Shown: piece by piece, positions 41,874-48,369 of the stretch
Position numbering within the stretch: the first letter of the stretch is position 1
How the letters are laid out: every line of letters begins with the position of its first letter
Assembly: GCF_042658685.1 (NCBI RefSeq)
Contig: NZ_JBHSQY010000028.1
DNA length: 48,369 nucleotides
Source: Macrococcoides bohemicum
Lineage (GTDB): Bacteria > Bacillota > Bacilli > Staphylococcales > Staphylococcaceae
Reading direction: 5' to 3' (one strand)
Notes under the pieces: model-generated
Seen by the model: the letters and a program-made list of their open reading frames with translations, nothing else
Database searches by the model: none
What the model was told of the DNA's origin: nothing
Translations under genes and position numbers: made by a program

Positions 41874-42137
41874 ATGATAGATATGTATTTATACGATGAT
41901 ACTGAAAAGGCAAATATACGATTTGTAAGCTTTGTTGGTGAAAATCGACATGACTTAGCACTGATTCAAACAGATAGACATTATGGCAAAACGATTGTGC
42001 TCAATACTCAGTCGAATAAATTCGGTATTATTGGTCGCGATGACCTTGATGAAGAAGGTTATATTGCCCATGTGTTTGGCATTAGTGACGCTGATGCTAA
42101 AGAAATCACTGAATTCCTTAACGAAGTGATCCATTAA
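41874..42137 (+). CDS. Small DUF3055-type protein
   Basis: This 87-aa acidic soluble protein matches the DUF3055 group by memory, with YDDTEKANIRFVSFVG and GRDDLDEEGYIAHVF. No function is known and no catalytic residues stand out. GGAGG lies 8 nt before the ATG. It is the only plus-strand gene between bioB and the fetAB-type genes, transcribed against yutD with a shared terminator. Confidence 0.7.
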   Translation: MIDMYLYDDTEKANIRFVSFVGENRHDLALIQTDRHYGKTIVLNTQSNKFGIIGRDDLDEEGYIAHVFGISDADAKEITEFLNEVIH

Positions 42138-42171
42138 AAAATTCCAGCTTACCGAAGTAAGCTGGAATTTT
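42137..42171. terminator. Two-way terminator between the DUF3055 gene and yutD
   Basis: 15-bp perfect arms (42138-42152, 42157-42171) with a CGAA loop and A- and U-runs. The yutD stop is at 42175. Confidence 0.88.
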
Positions 42172-42174
42172 AAA

Positions 42175-42666
42175 TTAATTAATGAAATCACTAAATGTCT
42201 TCATATTCTTTTCATTAGATTCACTCGTCGTATTTACTAAATTTTCTTCTTCTGAAGTTAATTCTATTGGAAAAGCCTCATTATTTTCATTAAATCCTTC
42301 TATTTCTTTTGTTGCTTCAGTCTGGTTATTGTCTTCCTTCGATTCAATATCTGTTATTAATTCAGGCTGTGTTAATTTTACAACTTCACTTTCAGTTAAA
42401 CGTTTTAACACGAAATAGGCACATCCAAAATTGCAGTACTCTAATAAGTAATCCTGAATTGCAGAAAACCTCTTACTGATATCAGCACCTTTTTTCTTAT
42501 CATCAAAGAAACCTGTCAACCTTAGTTGTTCAAATCCTATATCTCCGACAATATATGGATAACGATCTAAAATTTCTGAATAACGTCCTTCAAACATTTC
42601 CTGATTAAATGCATCTTTATGATTTTCTATAATATGAAAGTAATGTTGATTCACGTTAATAATCAT
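42175..42666 (-). CDS. yutD: YutD-family protein (DUF1027)
   Basis: The 163-aa protein has a conserved N-terminal half (FHIIENHKDAFN, EGRYSEILDRYPYIVGDIG, YLLEYCNFGCAYFVLKR) that fits YutD/DUF1027. A low-complexity acidic C-terminus (about 105-163), rich in Glu, Asn and Thr, is poorly conserved. The two Cys in EYCNFGC are a possible metal or redox pair. The function is unknown. Its AGGTGAC ribosome binding site lies across the lipA stop codon, and the ATG is 7 nt later, so yutD depends on lipA transcription. Confidence 0.78.
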   Translation of the reverse strand: MIINVNQHYFHIIENHKDAFNQEMFEGRYSEILDRYPYIVGDIGFEQLRLTGFFDDKKKGADISKRFSAIQDYLLEYCNFGCAYFVLKRLTESEVVKLTQPELITDIESKEDNNQTEATKEIEGFNENNEAFPIELTSEEENLVNTTSESNEKNMKTFSDFIN

Positions 42667-42673
42667 AAGTCAC

Positions 42674-43588
42674 CTACTCGCTTGCAGCTTCACCTAGTCT
42701 GTGTTTTTCTTTTGCTGCTGCATTTACCTGCTCATCCGCATGGTAAGAACTACGTACCATAGGTCCAGCCTGACAATGTTTAAAACCTTTTTCCATTGCT
42801 ATTTTACGTAATTTACCAAACTCTAATGGTGTATAATATTTTTGAACTTTTAAATGTTTACGTGAAGGTTGTAAATATTGACCAATTGTCATTATATCTA
42901 CATCGTTTGAACGTAAATCATCCATAACCTCTAAAATTTCTTCCCAAGTTTCACCTAAGCCAACCATTAAGCTTGATTTTGTAGGAATATCTGGTTGTAA
43001 TTCTTTTGAACGACGTAATACTTCTAATGAGCGATCATATTTTGCACGGGCACGAACTCTTGGTGTTAAACGGCGCACTGTTTCAATATTATGATTTAAA
43101 ATATCAGGACGTGCATTCATTAAACGTTCCCAGTTATCAAAACTGCCACCCATATCTGATGGTAAGACTTCTATAGTGGTATAAGGATTTACTTCACGTA
43201 CTTTACGAATCGTTTCAGCGTATACTTCAGAACCACCATCTTTTAAATCATCACGGGCTACTGCAGTGATTACTACGTGCTTAAGATTCATTAGACGTAC
43301 AGATTCTGCAACTCGTTCCGGTTCATTTAAATCAAGTTCGTTCGGTAAACCTGTCTTAACGGCACAGAAACGACATGCACGCGTACATACGGCACCTAAA
43401 ATCATAATTGTAGCTGTACGACGTTCACCCCAACATTCATGTATATTAGGACATTTTGCTTCTTCACAAACTGTATTTAAATTATGCTCACGCATCATTT
43501 TCTTTAGGCCAGTGTAATTCTTATTAGTATTTAACTTAATTTTAAGCCATTCGGGTTTTCTTAAGATTTCTTCGTTCTTAGTCGCCAA
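42674..43588 (-). CDS. lipA: Lipoyl synthase
   Basis: LipA is a radical-SAM enzyme that inserts two sulfurs into octanoyl groups on pyruvate and 2-oxoglutarate dehydrogenases and the glycine cleavage system. The 304-aa protein has both clusters: CX4CX5C (Cys41, 46, 52; EEAKCPNIHECW) and CX3CX2C (Cys68, 72, 75; CTRACRFC). The C-terminal RSSYHAD holds the Ser ligand. The start is TTG at 43588 after GGAGGG, giving MATKNEEILRK as in S. aureus. An extended -10 (TGTTATAAT) lies about 30 nt upstream. Confidence 0.96.
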   Translation of the reverse strand: MATKNEEILRKPEWLKIKLNTNKNYTGLKKMMREHNLNTVCEEAKCPNIHECWGERRTATIMILGAVCTRACRFCAVKTGLPNELDLNEPERVAESVRLMNLKHVVITAVARDDLKDGGSEVYAETIRKVREVNPYTTIEVLPSDMGGSFDNWERLMNARPDILNHNIETVRRLTPRVRARAKYDRSLEVLRRSKELQPDIPTKSSLMVGLGETWEEILEVMDDLRSNDVDIMTIGQYLQPSRKHLKVQKYYTPLEFGKLRKIAMEKGFKHCQAGPMVRSSYHADEQVNAAAKEKHRLGEAASE

Positions 43589-43616
43589 TTCAATCCCTCC
43601 AATTAATTATGCTACA

Positions 43617-43625
43617 ATTATAACA
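43617..43625 (-). promoter_or_regulatory. Extended -10 promoter of lipA
   Basis: Minus-strand TGTTATAAT, with a weak -35, lies about 30 nt upstream of the TTG start of lipA. Confidence 0.5.
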
Positions 43626-43661
43626 TAAAGATATTATTTTGAAATTCTAAGATTTTATTGT

Positions 43662-44990
43662 TCAAAAATTGTACTCATTATTTTCAATTGCTGTTTGCAT
43701 TAGATCACGCAAAAATTCAGGCATGAAATATTCTTTTTCATTTTGAACAAACTGTGGGAAGAATCGGCCAAAAGTATACATATCTAATGTTGCTAGTTTA
43801 TAATTCTTATGATTATCAATTTCTTCTGTACCAATAAAATATCTTTGCTGTGATTGTATATACCCGATATTATGTAATACATACATACCAAATAGATCGC
43901 CTCTAAAACCAAATCCTTTAACGATCTCATCTTTATATTCATGTTGCTGACTAACGTTTATCACTTCTTTTAACTCACGTCCGGTCAAAGTAATTTTTAC
44001 AGGGTTAATCGGATGTGGCAACATTTTATGCAGTTCATATTTTGTATATTGATTGCCGGTATATCCATTAACGATAAGTCCGGTATTGATTAACGCACAT
44101 TCACCACCAGTAAATTGCATTAGTTTATCAGCTAATATGTATGTCGTATATGATGCACTATATAATCTTCTTGGTAAATCAATTTGTCTTTCTGTAATCG
44201 GTTCTGATAATAACGTTTTACCTTGAGCATAATAATCATCTTCAGTATTACGAATATCATCTGTATTAATCAGCCTTGCTTTTTTATCCACTAGATTGTT
44301 GCCATCAAAAGATAATGTAACTTCCCCTAGATATTCACCATATCTTCCTGCCGCTCCGATTAGAACACCGTTAACTTGCTCACCATGTTCAAAATAATGA
44401 TGTGTATGTGCACCGAGAATCAAATCGATTTCCGGATGACTTTCTGCAAGCGTTCTATCAAAAAATTTACCTAAATGACTTAATACGATAACGACATCAA
44501 CATTCGGTCGTAAATTTTGTATTTCTTCAGTAATAGCTGCCATCGGGTCTGTAACAATCCATCCTAAAGCTTTATAAAATGGTGTAAATTCCGCCGTAGC
44601 ACCAACAATACCAAATTTAATACCTTTCTTTTCATAAATCACTGATTTATCAATATTGTTAGGCAAATCACCGGCTTCATCAAACAAATTACAGCAAGTC
44701 ACTTTAAAATTTGCATCCTGATAAAGTCGATTTAAATCATCAAAATTTAAAGTTATTCCTTCATTATTACCAAGTGTTACGACATCCACCTGCGCTTCGT
44801 TTAACAATTGAACATTTGCCTGACCAAGCGTTGCTTCTGTAAATGGATGACTTCTATCAACATGATCGCCTAAATCTAAATAAAGCATGTTTTGTGATTC
44901 TGATTTTATATCAAGAATATAACGTGTGATTTTCTTATAGTTTGATAAATAACTATGTAAGTCATTCGTATGAAATATTTTTATATCCAT
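43662..44990 (-). CDS. yunD: Metallophosphoesterase / 5'-nucleotidase family protein (YunD)
   Basis: This 442-aa protein has an N-terminal calcineurin-like phosphoesterase domain with metal-binding boxes FHTNDLHS, DLGDHVDRS, LGNNEG, VLSHLG and GAHTHHYFEHG. The C-terminal 5'-nucleotidase-type domain (about 260-442) includes KYELHKMLPHPINPVKITLTG. The substrate is unknown; nucleotides or sugar phosphates are likely. There is no signal peptide, so it is predicted to be cytoplasmic. The ATG has GGAGG upstream and lies 15 nt after yunE. It is the last gene of the yunF-yunE-yunD group. Confidence 0.85.
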   Translation of the reverse strand: MDIKIFHTNDLHSYLSNYKKITRYILDIKSESQNMLYLDLGDHVDRSHPFTEATLGQANVQLLNEAQVDVVTLGNNEGITLNFDDLNRLYQDANFKVTCCNLFDEAGDLPNNIDKSVIYEKKGIKFGIVGATAEFTPFYKALGWIVTDPMAAITEEIQNLRPNVDVVIVLSHLGKFFDRTLAESHPEIDLILGAHTHHYFEHGEQVNGVLIGAAGRYGEYLGEVTLSFDGNNLVDKKARLINTDDIRNTEDDYYAQGKTLLSEPITERQIDLPRRLYSASYTTYILADKLMQFTGGECALINTGLIVNGYTGNQYTKYELHKMLPHPINPVKITLTGRELKEVINVSQQHEYKDEIVKGFGFRGDLFGMYVLHNIGYIQSQQRYFIGTEEIDNHKNYKLATLDMYTFGRFFPQFVQNEKEYFMPEFLRDLMQTAIENNEYNF

Positions 44991-45005
44991 TCACTTGCCT
45001 CCTTA

Positions 45006-45839
45006 TCATCCAGTGAAGCTTTTAATAATTAAATATATTCCTAATAGCATTAATATAATACGTAACATCAGAACAACTGTTGTTGATTTCATGCGTTTAT
45101 TAATCTGAACACCGATTTTTGCACCGATAAAACTCGCGATAATCAGTAAAATTGCATATGACCATATAATATTCCCTTGTACAATATGACTCGTTGCGCC
45201 ACTCACACTTGATACGAATATCATAATCATGCTTGTTCCTACTGCAATATGAGGCGGAAATCTAAAAATGATAATCATCAGAGGTGTCATCAATGCGCCT
45301 CCTCCGATTCCAAAAAGACCTGTTAAACATCCTACCAGAAATGTTAAGAATACAGCAGGTATCGGTGCAATACTATAATGGTAAGTATCACCTTTTATAT
45401 CGGTATACGATTTTTCATACTTTTTATTCTGGAAGAATTTAATCGGTTTTATTTTATCTCTTACCATTAAGACAATACTCATAATAATTAAGAATATACC
45501 GAAATAAAGGTTAAAGCGGTGTATCGTTAAATACTGACTTAAATGAGCACCTACCAATGCTCCTGGAATGATACCTACCATAAAGATAACAGCATTTTTA
45601 AGATCTGCCTGTTTGTTTTTTATATAGCCTAAAGCAGCAGATAAGCCTGTTGAAATTAAAATTACAGTGGATGTTCCAATCGCTTTCTGTGGTGTAATAC
45701 CATCTATCAATCCAATTTCCATACCTAAATAAATTAAAGCCGGCACAATAATGATGCCACCGCCGATACCAACGATTGAACCGATAATACTTGAAAATAA
45801 ACCTAAAAATATTAAAACAAAAATTGCAGTCATACTCAT
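45006..45839 (-). CDS. yunE: TauE/SafE-family membrane transporter (YunE)
   Basis: The 277-aa protein has about eight membrane helices in two similar halves. Each carries the Gly-rich TauE/SafE pattern: SIIGSIVGIGGGIIIVPAL with QKAIGTSTVILIS in the first half, GCLTGLFGIGGGALMTPLM with HIAVGTSMIMIF in the second. The family exports or imports sulfite, sulfonates or other small anions; the direction and substrate cannot be read here. It lies 11 nt after yunF. Confidence 0.85.
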   Translation of the reverse strand: MSMTAIFVLIFLGLFSSIIGSIVGIGGGIIIVPALIYLGMEIGLIDGITPQKAIGTSTVILISTGLSAALGYIKNKQADLKNAVIFMVGIIPGALVGAHLSQYLTIHRFNLYFGIFLIIMSIVLMVRDKIKPIKFFQNKKYEKSYTDIKGDTYHYSIAPIPAVFLTFLVGCLTGLFGIGGGALMTPLMIIIFRFPPHIAVGTSMIMIFVSSVSGATSHIVQGNIIWSYAILLIIASFIGAKIGVQINKRMKSTTVVLMLRIILMLLGIYLIIKSFTG

Positions 45840-45850
45840 TTCGACACTTC

Positions 45851-46699
45851 CTAAAATAGTTTTAGTTGTTTAAAGTTTAAACCTGTATATTCGATATTTA
45901 ATATTTCACACATTCTTTTTGCATTGCCGGCTGCATGACCACCTGAATTATTATTAAATACAACATAAACATTTCTTGCTTTCTGATCGAGAATTTGAAG
46001 TTCTTTCGCTAAAAATTTTAATTCAGTTTCGTTATAATCATAGAGATAGCGTACATCTCGCCATTCCAGGTCAGACAAATCTTTTTTTGTCCATCCGGCA
46101 ACATTTCTCCCATGAAAGCGAACAAGTGCATCCTCATGTGTGATACGATTAACGAAGGGTATACTGCCGTGACCTGCTTGTGGTTCATCACATACAGAAT
46201 GAATCAACTGTTGTTCGTATAAAAAATTAAGTGTATGTTCTTTCATATCAGGTGTAAACCAGCTATCATTTCTGAATTCAATGCAAATAGGAAATTGTTT
46301 AAAATGATTTTTCAAGTAAATAATATAATTGATATTTACTGTAGTACAATCATACCAGGGCGGAAACTGAACGAGTAAACAACCAAGCTTTCCAGCATCA
46401 TAGATTGGCTGAAGCATTGTTTTAAATTGTCCAATGAGTTCCATTCTCGATGCAGCAAAATCTTCTACAGCAGCATGCCCTGTGAGGGCCTGATGAATTT
46501 TAACGATAAATTTAAAATTATCCGGTGTTTCTTTTATCCATTTTTGAATATTGCGTTCAGGTTGAATAGAATAATAAGTAGCATCTAGTTCAACTATCGG
46601 AAAATGTGCACCGTAATGATAAAGCTTTTCATTTTTATTTGTGAGATCTGCATATAATAAATCATGATCTCCCCAACCTGTAAGTCCTATATAAATCAT
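45851..46699 (-). CDS. yunF: DUF72-family protein (YunF)
   Basis: The 282-aa DUF72 protein has a TIM-barrel-like fold. Landmarks are YIGLTGWGDHDLLYAD at the start, FPIVELDATYYSIQPERNIQKW, FKFIVKIHQALTGH, CLLVQFPPW, ICIEFRNDSWF, VRFHGRNVAGW and VYVVFNNNSGGHAAGNA. The family is widespread and of unknown function. AGGTGA is the ribosome binding site. It is the first gene of the yunFED run and divergent from the ABC transporter genes, with 57 nt between. Confidence 0.85.
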   Translation of the reverse strand: MIYIGLTGWGDHDLLYADLTNKNEKLYHYGAHFPIVELDATYYSIQPERNIQKWIKETPDNFKFIVKIHQALTGHAAVEDFAASRMELIGQFKTMLQPIYDAGKLGCLLVQFPPWYDCTTVNINYIIYLKNHFKQFPICIEFRNDSWFTPDMKEHTLNFLYEQQLIHSVCDEPQAGHGSIPFVNRITHEDALVRFHGRNVAGWTKKDLSDLEWRDVRYLYDYNETELKFLAKELQILDQKARNVYVVFNNNSGGHAAGNAKRMCEILNIEYTGLNFKQLKLF

Positions 46700-46756
46700 T
46701 TCATCACCTAACTGTTATTTTATCATAAACTTATCAAAATATAGATTGGAGAACTT

Positions 46757-47473
46757 ATGACTACCATTACCCTTAATAATGTAAATTTTTCTGTTAATGA
46801 TAAACATATTATAAAAAATGTATCTACAAATTTTCATTCCGGTAAGATTACTGCTTTAATCGGTCCTAGCGGTGCCGGCAAAACGACTATTTTAAAAATG
46901 ATCAACGGATTAATCAGTCCAACTTCAGGTGATATATTAATTGATGATCAATCCATTCAATCACTAGATTTAGTTGAGCTAAAAAAACAAATTGGATTAG
47001 CACTTCAAAGTGCTCCGATGATACAAGGCACAGTATACGATAATATCAATCTACCTAAGAAGATATTTAATCAGACACTACCGTTTGAAGCGGCCACTAA
47101 ACTTCTTGATCAGTTAAACCTGGATTCGATTGACCTAAACAAGAATGTTAAAAACCTTTCAGGAGGGCAACGTCAACGCCTATCTATCGCACGAACATTA
47201 GTTAACGAACCTAAAGTACTATTACTCGATGAAATTACATCGAGCTTAGATCCACGAAGTGTACGTGAAGTAGAAGCATTGATTCATAAAATCAATGAAA
47301 GATATAACGTCACGGTTATCTGGATAACGCATGACGTTGAACAGGCGAAACGGGCTGCAGACTACTACTGCATGCTTAAAGATGGTGAAGTTGTTACTAC
47401 AGGTGAAGCGAGACAATTATTTGAATCAAATAATGAAACCTTGAATGCTTTTCTGAAAGGAGAGATAGAATGA
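46757..47473 (+). CDS. fetA: ABC transporter ATP-binding protein (FetA/YbbL-like)
   Basis: The 238-aa ATPase has Walker A GPSGAGKTT (36-44), the Q-loop ALQSAPM, the signature NLSGGQRQR (about 134-142), Walker B LLLDEITS (about 155-161), and the H-loop WITHDVEQAKR. It pairs with the FetB-like permease that follows with a 4-bp overlap. E. coli FetAB is reported to export iron; plant homologues STAR1/STAR2 are tied to aluminium tolerance. The symbol is by homology and the substrate in this genome is not proven. GGAG precedes the ATG. Confidence 0.85.
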   Translation: MTTITLNNVNFSVNDKHIIKNVSTNFHSGKITALIGPSGAGKTTILKMINGLISPTSGDILIDDQSIQSLDLVELKKQIGLALQSAPMIQGTVYDNINLPKKIFNQTLPFEAATKLLDQLNLDSIDLNKNVKNLSGGQRQRLSIARTLVNEPKVLLLDEITSSLDPRSVREVEALIHKINERYNVTVIWITHDVEQAKRAADYYCMLKDGEVVTTGEARQLFESNNETLNAFLKGEIE

Positions 47474-48243
47474 CATTAACACAACTGACATTAACACTTA
47501 TATTCGTACTGATACCTTTAGTCTTAAGTTATACATTGAAACTAGGTCTTGAAAAAGATATTATCATTGCCACGATCAGAAGCACAATACAACTGATTAT
47601 TATCGGTTATTTACTGACTTTTGTTTTTGATGGCAATCATCCAATCTACATACTGTTAATGATTTTACTTATGATTACAGCCGCAACACAAAATATAATA
47701 AAAAAAGGCAAAGGAATAAAAGGTATCACCTGGAAGATTGTGTTGACTTTAATCACAGTTGAAGTTGTTACGCAAGCTATTCTACTAGGCTTTCATATTA
47801 TTCCATTTGAAGCGCGTTATGTTATTCCGATTAGCGGTATGATGATTGGTAATGCAATGGTATTATCATTACTATTTCTCAATCGCTTCTTAAGTGAACT
47901 TGATCAAAATGATGAACAGATAGAATTAATTCTATCTCTTGGAGGAAATCCTAAACAAGCTATTCACAGAGTGCTTATGACATCAATTAAAAATTCGATG
48001 ATACCGACTATCGAAAGCCAAAAGACAATGGGGCTCGTGCAACTTCCCGGAATGATGAGCGGACAAATTATCGGTGGGGCTGATCCTATAGTTGCTGCAC
48101 AATTTCAGTTACTTATTCTGTTCTTGTTATTGACAGCAGCAACACTATCAAGTGTGATGGTAGGATTTTTAAGTTATCCGACTTTGTTTAACGACAAACA
48201 ACAATTCATCGGTAAATTTTATAATACAGAAAAAAATGCCTAA
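47470..48243 (+). CDS. fetB: ABC transporter permease (FetB/YbbM, UPF0014 family)
   Basis: This 257-aa permease has about seven membrane segments. Family motifs are TIRSTIQLIIIGYLLTFVF, YVIPISGMMIGNAMV, LSLGGNPKQAIHRVL (the coupling segment), and TMGLVQLPGMMSGQIIGGADP followed by AAQFQLLILFLL. These place it in UPF0014 with E. coli FetB and plant STAR2. It partners FetA, whose stop overlaps its ATG (ATGA). Two hairpins follow the stop, the second with a long U-run. Confidence 0.88.
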   Translation: MTLTQLTLTLIFVLIPLVLSYTLKLGLEKDIIIATIRSTIQLIIIGYLLTFVFDGNHPIYILLMILLMITAATQNIIKKGKGIKGITWKIVLTLITVEVVTQAILLGFHIIPFEARYVIPISGMMIGNAMVLSLLFLNRFLSELDQNDEQIELILSLGGNPKQAIHRVLMTSIKNSMIPTIESQKTMGLVQLPGMMSGQIIGGADPIVAAQFQLLILFLLLTAATLSSVMVGFLSYPTLFNDKQQFIGKFYNTEKNA

Positions 48244-48260
48244 GACACTGCGTCTTAGGC
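48238..48260 (+). repeat. Stop-codon hairpin at the end of fetB
   Basis: GCCTAAGAC (including the stop) and GTCTTAGGC form a 9-bp stem around ACTGC. No U-run follows, so it is probably a 3'-end stabiliser or the first part of a double terminator. Confidence 0.5.
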
Positions 48261-48265
48261 ATTCC

Positions 48266-48315
48266 AGACTGTAGACAAAGTCTCCTTCGGAGATGAAGTT
48301 TACAGTCTTTTTTTG
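48266..48315 (+). terminator. Terminator after fetB
   Basis: AGACTGTA pairs with TACAGTCT, and TCTCC with GGAGA, around a TTC loop and an internal bulge. Seven U follow (48308 on). Confidence 0.75.
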
Positions 48316-48353
48316 ATAAAATATAGATATATCATTGAACGGTGGTGTTTTAC

Positions 48354-48369
48354 TTGATTAAGAGAAGTA
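48354..48369 (+). CDS. Possible start of a further gene at the window edge
   Basis: A TTG at 48354 follows GGTGGTG by 7 nt and is open to the end (LIKRS). There are only five codons, so this could be coincidence. It lies after the fetB terminator, where a new gene would be expected. Confidence 0.25.

Noticed and set aside
1..48369. CRISPR array, tRNA or rRNA genes, T-box or other riboswitches, prophage or attachment sites
   Set aside because: No regularly spaced repeats, cloverleaf or CCA-ended sequences, or T-box motif (TGGNACCGCG) were seen; intergenic regions are short and explained by terminators and promoters.

Overview
The window is AT-rich, low-GC Gram-positive chromosome, and gene content and order point to the family Staphylococcaceae. 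Typical signs are the addA/addB (rexAB) pair beside spsA/spsB and pgi, a seven-gene mnhABCDEFG antiporter operon next to kapB and ppiB, two NDH-2 genes flanking yutM-yuzB, and yut/yun genes around lipA. A Macrococcus- or Mammaliicoccus-like genome is my best guess. This is inferred from gene content only: pruA lies next to rocD and gudB, bioB stands alone, and SpsA keeps its catalytic dyad. I have not run any phylogeny.

Layout. (1) Positions 1-174 hold the left end of an IS3/IS150-type insertion sequence, with the start of its orfA running off the window. It abuts a secreted, membrane-anchored GH13 (alpha-amylase-like) protein whose catalytic motifs look destroyed. (2) 1.7-14.2 kb, minus strand: yisL, yisK, a membrane protein, addA, addB, two type I signal peptidases, a TVP38/DedA-like membrane protein and pgi. 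(3) 14.2-17.1 kb: pgi and argGH diverge from a control region with an apparent CcpA site (cre) and an ARG box. (4) 17.1-22.6 kb, minus strand: an iron alcohol dehydrogenase, gudB, rocD and pruA, which take proline or ornithine through pyrroline-5-carboxylate to glutamate and 2-oxoglutarate. A second cre-like site lies between rocD and gudB. (5) 22.8-24.8 kb: small genes, ppiB and divergent kapB. (6) 25-30.7 kb: the mnh Na+/H+ antiporter operon, whose genes overlap or touch from end to end. (7) 30.7-38.3 kb: a thioesterase, YuiF antiporter, an unrecognised 351-aa protein, YuiB, a NUDIX hydrolase, two type II NADH dehydrogenases, and small Fe-S/thiol proteins (YutM, YuzB, YuzD, Nfu). (8) 38.5-43.6 kb: bioB with a BirA-type operator, a 2-hydroxyacid dehydrogenase, a HAD phosphatase, a DUF86 protein, DUF3055, YutD and lipA. 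(9) 43.7-48.3 kb: yunD, yunE, yunF and a FetAB-type ABC transporter; the right edge may hold the first codons of another gene.

The genes are mostly housekeeping: recombinational repair, secretion, central nitrogen and carbon flow, respiration and ion homeostasis, and cofactor synthesis. I see no CRISPR array, prophage, rRNA or tRNA gene, and no convincing new multi-gene defence system. The most interesting signals are regulatory and degenerative: the IS end that folds over its own ribosome binding site, the catalytically dead GH13 protein, the lone BirA-controlled bioB, an SpsA that keeps its Ser/Lys dyad, and three places where a terminator hairpin sits directly on the ribosome binding site of the next gene. 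No gene-free stretch exceeds 300 bases; the longest (14236-14526, 291 bp) is the pgi/argG control region.
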